64,000 bases of DNA from Cyanobacteria bacterium SIG30 (GTDB lineage Bacteria > Cyanobacteriota > Vampirovibrionia > Gastranaerophilales > Gastranaerophilaceae), in NCBI GenBank assembly GCA_015152475.1, contig SUTW01000003.1:62001-126000 (forward strand), given 5' to 3'. How positions within the stretch are numbered: position 1 is the first letter of the stretch; each line of letters begins with the position of its first letter. The position numbers and the translations under genes are program-made. A model generated the notes under the pieces. It worked only from the letters and a program-made list of their open reading frames with translations. It made no database searches and was not told the DNA's origin. Shown in pieces: positions 18,201 to 25,823 of this stretch.

Positions 18201-18470
18201 ATGACAATCAATTTAAAAAACAAAGCCGAAATTATTAAAAAATACGGCAAAAACGAACAAGATACTGGAAACGTTGATGTTCAAATCGCTATGTTATCTC
18301 AAAAAATCAGCGAACTTACAGAACACTTAAAAGTTAATGCGAAAGATTTCCAAGCTAAACGTGGTCTTATGATGATGGTTGGTAGAAGAAAAAGTATGCT
18401 TAACTACATCAAAAAAGCTGACTTAGAAAGATACAGAGCACTTGTTAAAAAATTGAAACTTCGTGGTTAA
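18201..18470 (+). CDS. rpsO: 30S ribosomal protein S15
   Basis: The product is 89 residues, exactly the usual S15 length, from the ATG at 18201. It shows family features including NVDVQIAMLSQKISELTEHLK, AKDFQAKRGLMMMVGRRKSMLNYI and a basic C-terminus. S15 binds 16S rRNA early in 30S assembly. Longer readings from 18129 add 24 residues with no family support. The gene is followed 15 bases later by the PurD-like gene, which has its own -10 box. Confidence 0.97.
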   Translation: MTINLKNKAEIIKKYGKNEQDTGNVDVQIAMLSQKISELTEHLKVNAKDFQAKRGLMMMVGRRKSMLNYIKKADLERYRALVKKLKLRG

Positions 18471-18473
18471 TTA

Positions 18474-18479
18474 TAGAAT
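18474..18479 (+). promoter_or_regulatory. -10 box of the PurD-like gene, leaderless arrangement
   Basis: TAGAAT lies exactly six bases before the ATG at 18486. A TTGAAA within the last codons of rpsO sits 15 bases upstream and may serve as -35. There is no Shine-Dalgarno. Confidence 0.5.
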
Positions 18480-18485
18480 ATTCTT

Positions 18486-19514
18486 ATGAGAATTCTTGTT
18501 ATAGGTTCAAATTATTCCACAGAATCAATTGCAAATTGTCTTGCAAGCGACCAAGAAAATTTGGTTTTCACAAACCAAATTGGGACGCTTGCAAATTCTT
18601 TAGAATACGATATTGAAGATATCGAATCTTATAAAGATTTTGCTCTGTCAAATGAAATAGAATTAACTATTTTATGTGATGAAAACGCAATTTCTCTTAA
18701 TTACACAGAAACATTCGAAGACGCTGGTCTTGCAATTTTTGCCCCAGATTTAGAAAGTTCAAAAATCGCAATTTCAAGAGCAAATGCAAAAAGATTTTTA
18801 TATAAAAACAGAATTCAAACCCCAAAATTTGGCATATTTGACAAAATACAACCTGCACTTGATTGGGCAAGGGCACAAAATGTTCCAATTATTGTAAATG
18901 CGGATTGCGAAAAAAAAGCATTTAAGCCAACTTTATGCAACACTTTTCCAAAAGCAAAAAAAGCAATAAATAATTTATTCGAACAAGGTTGCAAACAAAT
19001 AGTTCTCGAAGTTGCAACAGATAATGAAGGTAAAAATTTTACATTTTATGTCATCTCAGATGGTTTCAATGCAATTCCTTTAGCCTTATGCGCACATGAA
19101 AACAATAAAGCATTTTTAAATCCAAACAATGTTAATGAAAAAATTATAGAAATTGCAAATAATATAATTTCATCTTTTGCAGCAAATAAAAAAAATTATG
19201 TTGGAATTTTAGGGATAGATTTCAAATTTGATACAAGAGAAAACCTTTGGATTTATGATTTTGTTCCATTTTTTAAAGAACTTGATGCAGATTTATTTTC
19301 ATATTCAATTATGGAAAATAAAGCTTCATTATTTGAAAGTGCATTGGTTGGTTCACTTTTAGATAATTATCACGAAATAGAAAAAAGTCCTTATTCATTT
19401 GTGACAACATTTGAAAATCAACATTTTTACTGTGTTTATGGAAGAACATTAAATGAAGCTAAAAACAGAATGCAAGAAGTTTTAGAATTAGAGGCGCAAA
19501 ATTGTCTAAATTAA
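18486..19514 (+). CDS. PurD-like (GAR synthetase / ATP-grasp related) protein, divergent
   Basis: The 342-residue protein resembles the N-terminal and ATP-grasp parts of phosphoribosylamine-glycine ligase. It has [15 protein letters not shown] where PurD has a VIGSGGREHA-type loop, [24 protein letters not shown] matching the PurD segment leading into ATP-grasp, then FVISDG-like and LGIDFKFD segments. The GREHA loop is lost and it is about 80 residues shorter than PurD, so substrate binding may differ. It lies between rpsO and yidD rather than with purine genes. I read it as a divergent paralogue, possibly no longer a GAR synthetase. Confidence 0.65.
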   Translation: MRILVIGSNYSTESIANCLASDQENLVFTNQIGTLANSLEYDIEDIESYKDFALSNEIELTILCDENAISLNYTETFEDAGLAIFAPDLESSKIAISRANAKRFLYKNRIQTPKFGIFDKIQPALDWARAQNVPIIVNADCEKKAFKPTLCNTFPKAKKAINNLFEQGCKQIVLEVATDNEGKNFTFYVISDGFNAIPLALCAHENNKAFLNPNNVNEKIIEIANNIISSFAANKKNYVGILGIDFKFDTRENLWIYDFVPFFKELDADLFSYSIMENKASLFESALVGSLLDNYHEIEKSPYSFVTTFENQHFYCVYGRTLNEAKNRMQEVLELEAQNCLN

Positions 19515-19726
19515 ATTTAGGACAAAAAATTTGTTTAAAATTAATCAAATTTTATAAATTTTTCTCAAAAATGACCCCGCCAACCTGCAGGTTTTATCCA
19601 ACTTGTTCAACATATACTTATCAGGCAATTGAAAAATATGGTGTTCTAAAAGGTTGCTTTTTAGGCTTCAAAAGAATATTAAAATGCCACCCGTTTCATC
19701 CAGGTGGCTATGATCCATTAAAATAA
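19502..19726 (+). CDS. yidD: Membrane protein insertion efficiency factor YidD
   Basis: The 74-residue protein carries the YidD hallmark [19 protein letters not shown] followed by [19 protein letters not shown]. The family assists YidC-mediated insertion and binds the inner membrane through an amphipathic N-terminus. Translation starts at TTG 19502, with GAGG about seven bases upstream, and overlaps the PurD-like gene by 13 bases. Confidence 0.95.
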   Translation: MSKLNLGQKICLKLIKFYKFFSKMTPPTCRFYPTCSTYTYQAIEKYGVLKGCFLGFKRILKCHPFHPGGYDPLK

Positions 19727-19729
19727 TTT

Positions 19730-20554
19730 TTACCAAGGATATAAACTTGCTTCTCCCCCAAGCTCAACATACTTTTCTTTACTTGGTATTTTGCCACCAT
19801 TACCATACAAAATTAAACTTGTACAATACACACCAGCCATTGCAGTTCCAGATGTTACGCAACCACCTCTGAAACCACCTTGCCCATCGCTAAAACCCCT
19901 AATGTATGAACTAGGATTATTGTCATTTGATTTAGGTGGCATAATATAAGGTTTAACATGTTGTGGTCTCATCTCACCTATACGAGTGTTAAAAAGAAAA
20001 AGATGAACATCAACACCTAATTTATTTGGTTTTTTCCACCCATTTGTATCTATATAAAATTGAACTTCTCTTTTTTTAGAATTTTTACTGTTACTACCAG
20101 ATGAAAATGAAGTAATTGCAGTACCATTTGCTAAATAAAAACGAACATAATCGGATGTATTTCCTATAACAAAAACTTGATTATCAAGTGTATGTATATC
20201 ATAAGTACAATCTGAAGAATCAGAATTTCCACAATATTTAGCAACTTTTAAATAAGGAATTATATAAGTATCTAAAAAATCAACTGTGTCTTGTGCGCCA
20301 TTATCTATCCCTATTTCCCAAAAATTCACATGTCCATAATCTTTAATTGCCATATTTAAAGCAGTACTTAACAAAGAATGTGCATTTTTTATTCTTGTTT
20401 CAATTTCTTGGTTTCTGTAATTCGTTATAACAGAAGGAATTGTAAGTGCTGCGACAACACCAATAATGGCAAGTGTGATAAGTACTTCGGCTAAGGTGAA
20501 AGCTTTTAATCTATTATTGCCCCCCCCCCCGTGATTAAAATTAAATCTATACAT
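19730..20554 (-). CDS. Type IV pilin-like prepilin, poly-G tract in frame (ON)
   Basis: This 274-residue prepilin has a short basic leader and the class III signal AFTLAEVLITLAIIGVV, with Glu at +5, then a long alpha helix and a globular domain with four cysteines in two pairs. Prepilin peptidase would cut before FTLAE. The leader contains a run of eleven Gs (codons 9-12, four glycines) directly after codon 8. With eleven Gs the frame is open through the gene. A good promoter lies 57 bases upstream. The neighbouring gene is a paralogue built the same way. Function could be a minor pilin, pseudopilin or adhesin. Confidence 0.85.
   Translation of the reverse strand: MYRFNFNHGGGGNNRLKAFTLAEVLITLAIIGVVAALTIPSVITNYRNQEIETRIKNAHSLLSTALNMAIKDYGHVNFWEIGIDNGAQDTVDFLDTYIIPYLKVAKYCGNSDSSDCTYDIHTLDNQVFVIGNTSDYVRFYLANGTAITSFSSGSNSKNSKKREVQFYIDTNGWKKPNKLGVDVHLFLFNTRIGEMRPQHVKPYIMPPKSNDNNPSSYIRGFSDGQGGFRGGCVTSGTAMAGVYCTSLILYGNGGKIPSKEKYVELGGEASLYPW
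20520..20530 (-). repeat. Homopolymeric G11 tract in pilin leader codons
   Basis: Eleven consecutive Gs on the coding strand (Cs on the plus strand) in a strongly AT-rich sequence. The reading frame into the pilin signal needs a length of 3n+2, which eleven satisfies. Tracts of this length typically slip during replication. Confidence 0.9.
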
Positions 20555-20610
20555 AATTTTTAAAATCCTTTCTTAATTTCCGTATTTAAAAAAAATTATC
20601 CTACATTTTT

Positions 20611-20638
20611 ATTATAACATTTTTTTAAGATGTTTCAA
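20611..20638 (-). promoter_or_regulatory. Promoter of the first pilin gene
   Basis: TTGAAA (20633-20638) and TATAAT (20611-20616) are separated by 16 bases, with TGT directly before TATAAT as an extended -10. The leader is about 50 bases and has AAAGGA as Shine-Dalgarno. The whole upstream segment is nearly identical to that of the second pilin gene. Confidence 0.75.
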
Positions 20639-20650
20639 GAGGGCAAAATA

Positions 20651-20686
20651 AAATAAAAGCCCCAAAATTAATTGAAGCTTTTATTT
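20651..20686 (-). terminator. Stem-loop after the second pilin gene
   Basis: AAATAAAAGC and GCTTTTATTT form a 10-bp stem around a 16-base loop. It lies 15 bases beyond the stop codon of the second pilin gene and before the promoter of the first. The stem is AT-rich and the U tract is imperfect, so it is a candidate only. Confidence 0.5.
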
Positions 20687-20700
20687 ATAAATTTTAATTT

Positions 20701-21509
20701 TTAGAAATTCCAAGGATATTTAGCTCTGTAACTTTCATCTCCGCCTGCTGTTTTAACATACTCGTCAACCGTTGGGATTTTCCAACCATTTTTGTATATC
20801 AAGGACAAACAATAAATACCAGTTCTTCTGTTTTCTAAAGTTTTATCACACCCGCCATAAGCATCTGTTATATTTAAACGCGCATCCCCATAACTTGGGA
20901 AACCAAACATAAATTTTCTTTTTTCATTTGTTGAATTTGGATTATACATAAAAGGAAAAATATCGATTCCAACCTTATTTGGTTTTTTCCAGCCATTTGT
21001 ATCTATAAGAAAATTTGCAGAAGCAGGTTCTCCGGTTGTATTATTTCGACTTACATAAACAGAAATCGCTGCACCATTTGCCAAATAAATCCTTGAAAAA
21101 TCACTATTTGCATCAGTTGCAAAAAAAGTAAAAGGTTTACCGTTTAAAGCTAAAACATCATAGGCGCAATCATTTTCAGGTGAAGAACCACAATTTTTAA
21201 TAATTTTTATGTATGGTGCCCAATATTTTCTAATAAAACCTTCTTCATAGGTTTCATTATCATTCTTTTCAAATGTCCAAGTATTAATTGTGCCATTATC
21301 TTTAATTGCCATATTTGTTGCATTTGCAATTAAATTATAAGTACTTTTAAGGGTGGTTTCAATTTCATTTTTTTTATGATTAGCAACAACTGATGGAATT
21401 GTGAGTGCTGCAACAACACCAATAATAGCAAGTGTGATTAAAACTTCAGCAAGAGTGAAAGCTAATCTATTAGTTGCCCCCCCCCGTGATTAAAATTGAA
21501 TCTATACAT
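20701..21509 (-). pseudogene. Second type IV pilin-like gene, poly-G tract out of frame (OFF state)
   Basis: From the ATG at 21509 the first eight codons match those of the first pilin gene, then nine Gs follow. With nine Gs the frame runs CAA CTA ATA GAT TAG and stops after 15 codons. With ten Gs it would read GCA ACT AAT AGA and continue through AFTLAEVLITLAIIGVV and on to the stop at 20701, giving a prepilin of about 270 residues. Everything downstream of the tract is intact, including paired cysteines and a glycine/asparagine-rich globular domain. I therefore read it as a switchable gene in its OFF phase rather than a decayed one. A homopolymer sequencing error is the main alternative. 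Confidence 0.82.
21477..21485 (-). repeat. Homopolymeric G9 tract in the second pilin leader
   Basis: Nine consecutive Gs on the coding strand at the same codon position as the G11 tract of the neighbouring paralogue. A length of 3n+1 is needed for the downstream pilin frame, so the present length is off by one. Confidence 0.9.
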
Positions 21510-21564
21510 AATTTTTAAAATCCTTTCTTAATTTCCGTATTTAAAAAATTTATCCTACATTTTT

Positions 21565-21592
21565 ATTATAACATTTTTTTAAGATGTTTCAA
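21565..21592 (-). promoter_or_regulatory. Promoter of the second pilin gene
   Basis: TTGAAA (21587-21592), a 16-base spacer and TATAAT (21565-21570) with extended -10 TGT. The sequence from the promoter to the ATG is almost the same as upstream of the first pilin gene, so both should respond to the same signals. Confidence 0.75.
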
Positions 21593-21615
21593 GGAAATTA
21601 ATAAGATTTTTAAAC

Positions 21616-21643
21616 AAAAAAAGCGCCTTAATTAATAAGGCGC
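21616..21643 (-). terminator. Rho-independent terminator of gatA
   Basis: Read on the minus strand, GCGCCTTA and TAAGGCGC form a perfect 8-bp stem with a 5-base loop, followed by seven Ts. It lies 28 bases after the gatA stop codon. Confidence 0.9.
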
Positions 21644-21670
21644 AAGAATTATATAATACGAAAATTAAGA

Positions 21671-23107
21671 CTATTTTATGCCTTGTTCAACATTATACGC
21701 TGTTTTTAAAAGAATGTCTTCTTTTAAAACATCTGCCATAATTTGAAGTCCAACAGGCATACCTTCTTTGTCAAATCCAACAGGAGTAGATAAAGCTGGA
21801 ATTCCTGCCAAATTTGCACAAATTGTTCCAATATCTGTTAAATACATTGCAAGAGGGTCACTGTTTCTTGAACCAATGTCAAACGCAGTTGTTGGGCAAG
21901 TTGGAGACACAAGAACATCAACATCTTTAAATGCTTTGTCGAATTCTTCCTTAATCAAGCGACGCATTTGTTGAGCTTTTTTGTAATATGCATCATAATA
22001 ACCACTTGATAAAGCATAGGTACCAAGCATAATACGTCTTTTAACTTCATCACCAAAACCTTCTGCGCGAGATTTATTATACATTTCTAAAAGATTCTTA
22101 GCGCCAGTTGTTCTGTGTCCATAACGAACGCCATCAAAACGCGCCAAGTTAGAACTTGCTTCAGCAGTCGCCAAAATATAATAAATACCAATTGAATATT
22201 TTAAAGTTGGCATTTTAATATCTTTAATTATAGCACCCTTGCTTTTTAAAACTTCAATTGAATTTAAAATAGCTTTTTTAACATCTTCTTCTACACCTTC
22301 CTGTAAAAGATCAGTGATAACACCAACTTTTAGACCATTTATGTCTTGTTTTAAGCTTGCAGAAATATCACCTACTGGCATATTTAGGGAAGTTGAATCG
22401 TGTTTATCATAACCTGCAATTACTTCATATAAATTGGCAACGTCTTCAACACATCTGCCAAAAGGCCCAATTTGGTCAAGTGAAGAAGCAAAGGCGATAA
22501 GACCATATCTTGAAACACGACCATAAGTTGGTTTAAAACCTGTAATACCACAGAAACTGGCAGGCAAACGGATAGAACCACCTGTGTCTGAACCTAATGA
22601 AACTGTTGCTTCAAAACCAGCAACAGAAGCTGCTGAGCCACCAGATGAACCACCTGGAACTTTATTTAAATTAAGTGGGTTTCTAACAATTTTAAATGCA
22701 GAGTTTTCATTACTTGACCCCATTGCAAATTCATCCAAGTTGGCTTTACCAACAATTGGAACTAAGTTTTCTTTTAATTTTGTAACAACAGTTGCGTCAT
22801 ATGGCGATACAAAATTTTCTAGAATTTTAGAAGATGCTGTTGTATATGAACCTTTTAAATTCATATTATCTTTAAGTGCAAGCGGAATACCGGCCATCAA
22901 AGGTAAATCTTCACCTTTTGCAATTTTTTCATCAACTTTTTTTGCAGTTTCGTATGCTTCATCTTTGGTTAAAGAATTGTATGCACCAATTTGCTCGTCA
23001 TTTTTATCTATTTGTTCGTAAGTTAAGTCCAAAAGTTCAACCGCACTGATTTCTTTGTTTAAAAGTGCTTTTCTTTGTTCAACTGCCGTCTTCTTAATTA
23101 TTGTCAT
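21671..23107 (-). CDS. gatA: Glutamyl-/aspartyl-tRNA amidotransferase subunit A
   Basis: GatA releases ammonia from glutamine for converting Glu-tRNA(Gln) and Asp-tRNA(Asn) to their amidated forms within GatCAB. The 478-residue protein has the amidase-signature triad in place: Lys79 (ALKDNMN), cis-Ser154 (PGGSSGGSAAS) and Ser178 (GSDTGGSIR), the same numbering as in the Staphylococcus enzyme. The start has AGAGGA upstream. gatB and gatC are not adjacent, so the subunits are scattered. Confidence 0.96.
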   Translation of the reverse strand: MTIIKKTAVEQRKALLNKEISAVELLDLTYEQIDKNDEQIGAYNSLTKDEAYETAKKVDEKIAKGEDLPLMAGIPLALKDNMNLKGSYTTASSKILENFVSPYDATVVTKLKENLVPIVGKANLDEFAMGSSNENSAFKIVRNPLNLNKVPGGSSGGSAASVAGFEATVSLGSDTGGSIRLPASFCGITGFKPTYGRVSRYGLIAFASSLDQIGPFGRCVEDVANLYEVIAGYDKHDSTSLNMPVGDISASLKQDINGLKVGVITDLLQEGVEEDVKKAILNSIEVLKSKGAIIKDIKMPTLKYSIGIYYILATAEASSNLARFDGVRYGHRTTGAKNLLEMYNKSRAEGFGDEVKRRIMLGTYALSSGYYDAYYKKAQQMRRLIKEEFDKAFKDVDVLVSPTCPTTAFDIGSRNSDPLAMYLTDIGTICANLAGIPALSTPVGFDKEGMPVGLQIMADVLKEDILLKTAYNVEQGIK

Positions 23108-23132
23108 GGGTTTCCTCTTAAAATATCTGTTA

Positions 23133-23138
23133 TATGAT
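23133..23138 (+). promoter_or_regulatory. -10 box of yraN, leaderless arrangement
   Basis: TATGAT lies exactly six bases before the ATG at 23145; the six bases are themselves TATAAT, which is too close to the start codon to serve as a -10. No Shine-Dalgarno is present. Confidence 0.4.
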
Positions 23139-23144
23139 TATAAT

Positions 23145-23510
23145 ATGTCAAACACAAAAAAAGGTAAACAAGGAGAAGAAATAGCTGTCAAATATCTTAA
23201 AGAAAACGGCTATAAAATTTTAGAAACAAATTATCACTATTCAAAATTTGGTGAAATTGACATTATTGCAATTAAGCATTTTAAATTATGTGCGATCGAA
23301 GTTAAGTCAAGAACAAATCTTATTTTTGGGGAGCCATTTGAAGCAATCACAAAGGCAAAATTAGATAAAATTTTTATGACATTCAAATATTATCTTCAAA
23401 ATACAAAAATTGCATACTTTTCACACCAAATTGATGCCATTTCTGTCATTTTTGATGCAAAAAATCCAAGTTTATATGAAATAAAACATATTAAAAATAT
23501 AGAATTGTAA
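23145..23510 (+). CDS. yraN: UPF0102 / YraN family nuclease-like protein
   Basis: The 121-residue protein is a small restriction-endonuclease-fold protein. KGKQGEEIAVKYLKENGYKILETNYH is the conserved N-terminus, and GEIDIIA plus IEVKSRTN carry the acidic and lysine residues of the PD-(D/E)xK-type site. The biological role of the family is not settled. The start is ATG 23145; a longer reading from 23055 would overlap gatA and adds nothing conserved. It is divergent from gatA with 37 bases between the starts. Confidence 0.9.
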   Translation: MSNTKKGKQGEEIAVKYLKENGYKILETNYHYSKFGEIDIIAIKHFKLCAIEVKSRTNLIFGEPFEAITKAKLDKIFMTFKYYLQNTKIAYFSHQIDAISVIFDAKNPSLYEIKHIKNIEL

Positions 23511-23589
23511 AAAAACGCCAGAATAAAAGGCAATTTTTATTATTTTTGGGTTTTTAAATCATTAAGGAAGTTTTCGCTAAAGGTGAAAA

Positions 23590-24543
23590 ATGATTACAGG
23601 AATTAACAACAAATTATTTTCAACAATAAATTTTAAAGGCATACAAAATAAGCCAAGTTTTGGAAGGTCTTGCACTTGTCAGACACAAGAAGATGACTGT
23701 TTTTGCAGAACAACAGAAATCAAAAATACTCCACTTACAAAAACATCAGCAAGCGCAAAAGAGGCATACAGTATATTTAGAAGCAAAATACGCACAATAT
23801 TTTACGATTGTTGTGAAAGTAAAATAAGTAATCCTGCGCAAAATACTGGCAGAATTTATTATGATAAAAACAATTTTTATAAAACATTAAACAATATCGA
23901 AAAAACTTCAAAAAGTGCCTTAGAAATGCGCAACAAAATCAATGATTCAGGAATAATAAATAGCAGAATTATTCTGAATGAAGGCACAATAAATGAAGGC
24001 AACAAAATAATATCCAAACTAATCAAAGCTGTAAAAGATGAAAAAATTAAAGTTAAGGAAGTTAGAGTTTATACAGAAAGGAATTTTTCATCTTACGCAT
24101 CAGGTGACAGAATCACAAAACTAGTTGAAAGTGCAACTAATAAAAATGGTTTCTGCAAAAGAGTTGAAAAAAGAAAAGATACGGGTTACCATGGAATCCA
24201 TGTTTTATGCGAACTTGATGACGGCTTTGTTGGCGAAATACAAATAATGGGTGAAAAAATTAGTAAACTAAAAGATATAGAAGATGTTTTGTACCGCCTA
24301 AGCAACGGAAAACCGGTCAAGAAAGGTTATGAAGAAATTAAAAAAGCCTATGACGAACTTGACGAAGAAGGCAAAAGAAACCTGATTCAATACACAAAAG
24401 AAAATTATTTTGCAGAAAGAGAAAAAGAATTAGGTTTTAACTTCAATGAAGATTATGTTCCAGTTATAGCAAGACACAATCTGCCAAAAATATTTGACTT
24501 TAACAACTTGGCAAAAATAAAAGCGAAAGCAGATAGAATATAG
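23590..24543 (+). CDS. RelA/SpoT-fold protein, probably degenerate (first of a tandem pair)
   Basis: The 317-residue protein has an N-terminal tail containing INFKG and PSFG, a cysteine-rich patch (CTCQTQ..CFC), helices and a nucleotidyltransferase-like domain. RIIL at 126-129, TGYHGIH (198-204) and EIQIMG (216-221) align with the RelA/SpoT strands D..R-I, GYxSxH and EIQIRT. The metal-binding Asp expected five residues before Arg126 is Gly. About 35 residues are inserted before the GYxxxH motif. It has no HD hydrolase or regulatory domains. AAAGGTG precedes the ATG. It lies 10 bases upstream of its paralogue. Alarmone synthesis, tRNA pyrophosphorylation (toxSAS-like) or a non-catalytic role are all possible. 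Confidence 0.6.
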   Translation: MITGINNKLFSTINFKGIQNKPSFGRSCTCQTQEDDCFCRTTEIKNTPLTKTSASAKEAYSIFRSKIRTIFYDCCESKISNPAQNTGRIYYDKNNFYKTLNNIEKTSKSALEMRNKINDSGIINSRIILNEGTINEGNKIISKLIKAVKDEKIKVKEVRVYTERNFSSYASGDRITKLVESATNKNGFCKRVEKRKDTGYHGIHVLCELDDGFVGEIQIMGEKISKLKDIEDVLYRLSNGKPVKKGYEEIKKAYDELDEEGKRNLIQYTKENYFAEREKELGFNFNEDYVPVIARHNLPKIFDFNNLAKIKAKADRI

Positions 24544-24553
24544 AAAAACGGAA

Positions 24554-25588
24554 ATGTTTCTAAACAAAATAACAACAAACAAACCAATAAACCAAAATGG
24601 TGTCAGACAGGAAGCGCCAAAATTTCCAAGATTCGGAATCAAAGGAAATTTAGCACCTCTTCAAACTGATACTATAACTTTTAGTGGTAAAAAAGAAACA
24701 AAACCTGCAAATATTCAAATTGACCAGAGGGCAGACAAACAAGTTGATAATGAAAACAAGTTTTTATATAGTAGATTAAAACCTGTTGCCAAAAAAATTG
24801 TTGAAAATTCAGAAGAATATTACGAAAATTACAGAAAAACCTTAGAAAAGATTTTTAAAGACTGCTGCAAAATAAGAGGCAAAGAAGCCAAAAACCAAGT
24901 TGGCACATTATATACAAATCTAAAAAGCCAAGACTCAATCTTGGTTAAACTTGTTCGCGGAAACATAACAACTCCCGATGAAGCAAAAGAAAAAATAAGC
25001 GACATCATAAGAGCAAGAATTGTTTTGCAAACTGGTGACAAAAAGGAATCTCAGGTAGTTTTCCAAAGAATTTTAAACGCAATCAAAAAAGATGAATTAA
25101 AACTTTTAAAAATAAAAGATTATGTTAACAGAAACACAACTGGTTATTTAAGTACAACTTATATGAATAAAATAACTGAAGAAACACGTGATAAACAAAC
25201 AAATGCGGAGGTTCAACAAAAACAAAAATCAAGTGGTTATATCGCAACCCACTTAATTTTCCAATTAAAAAATGGACATAAAGCAGAACTTCAAATAATG
25301 GGTCCAAACGTTGCTCTTGCAAAAGAAGTTGAAGATGTTATCTATAAAATAGAAACAAGTGACAAAGTATTAAACCCAAAACACAAAAAAATAGAAGAAG
25401 AATATAAAAAACTTACAAAAAAACAAAAAGAAACTTTAACAAAATATATTGAAGAAGTTTACATAGAACAACGCACAAAAGAAATGTCTGGCGTTATTGA
25501 TGAAAATATGAAACCATTACCAAAAAGTTATGGCTTGCCAAGATTTTTTGATTTTAACGAAATGAAAAGACATTTAGAAAACAAATAA
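24554..25588 (+). CDS. RelA/SpoT-fold synthetase-like protein (second of a tandem pair)
   Basis: The 344-residue paralogue of the preceding protein keeps the key residues better. DIIRARIV (Asp150, Arg155) matches the RelA FDVRAVRIV strand with its metal-binding Asp. KIKDYV (186-191) matches DDYVANPK. SSGYIATH (226-233) matches NGYQSIH, and AELQIMG (244-250) matches EIQIRT with its catalytic Glu. The same ~35-residue insert separates KDYV from GYxxxH. The N-terminal tail holds ITFSGKK, reminiscent of the INFKG tag next door. No signal peptide is evident. Probably co-transcribed with the first gene. The product (pppGpp-like nucleotide, modified tRNA or other) is unknown. Confidence 0.65.
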   Translation: MFLNKITTNKPINQNGVRQEAPKFPRFGIKGNLAPLQTDTITFSGKKETKPANIQIDQRADKQVDNENKFLYSRLKPVAKKIVENSEEYYENYRKTLEKIFKDCCKIRGKEAKNQVGTLYTNLKSQDSILVKLVRGNITTPDEAKEKISDIIRARIVLQTGDKKESQVVFQRILNAIKKDELKLLKIKDYVNRNTTGYLSTTYMNKITEETRDKQTNAEVQQKQKSSGYIATHLIFQLKNGHKAELQIMGPNVALAKEVEDVIYKIETSDKVLNPKHKKIEEEYKKLTKKQKETLTKYIEEVYIEQRTKEMSGVIDENMKPLPKSYGLPRFFDFNEMKRHLENK

Positions 25589-25614
25589 TTTTTGTGAATT
25601 CGTTTTTGCTTTAA

Positions 25615-25640
25615 GCATTTGGCTTTTAACCACCAAATGC
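25615..25640. terminator. 8-bp stem-loop between convergent genes
   Basis: GCATTTGG and CCAAATGC form a perfect 8-bp stem with a 10-base loop. It overlaps the stop codon of the 47-residue ORF on the minus strand and follows the second RelA/SpoT-fold gene on the plus strand. It may end both, although the T tracts are short and interrupted. Confidence 0.45.
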
Positions 25641-25769
25641 TGCAACAACTGTTTGAGTTTTTGCTTTCGCAACGTTTGAATTCATGTAAGAAAATGTCCA
25701 AAAAGCAACCACTAGATTCAAAAGCAATAATGTAACCAACATTAAATTTGTAATTTTACTCTCGTTCAT
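25626..25769 (-). CDS. 47-residue single-span membrane peptide
   Basis: An ATG at 25769 opens a 48-codon frame: MNESKITN, a hydrophobic segment of about 20 residues (LMLVTLLLLNLVVAFWTFSY), then a small polar tail ending TVVAAFGG. The upstream sequence AGAGTGGTG gives a plausible ribosome site. It lies 54 bases downstream of the large repeat protein gene on the same strand and is probably co-transcribed with it. I recognise no family. The composition (clean membrane helix, charged N-terminus) argues that it is a real gene. Confidence 0.6.
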   Translation of the reverse strand: MNESKITNLMLVTLLLLNLVVAFWTFSYMNSNVAKAKTQTVVAAFGG

Positions 25770-25823
25770 AATTCACCACTCTTTTCTCTCTTTTTGTAAC
25801 CACATCTATGTATTATTTTTTAA

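Noticed and set aside
20701-21312. A 203-residue protein starting at the internal Met at 21312
   Set aside because: The upstream frame carries a full pilin signal and matches the neighbouring pilin gene; the internal start has no ribosome site. The frameshift in the G9 tract explains the short reading.
23590-25588. Calling the RelA/SpoT-fold pair a toxin-antitoxin system
   Set aside because: Both members share the same fold, and no small antitoxin-like ORF or toxicity evidence is visible; kept as a hypothesis only.
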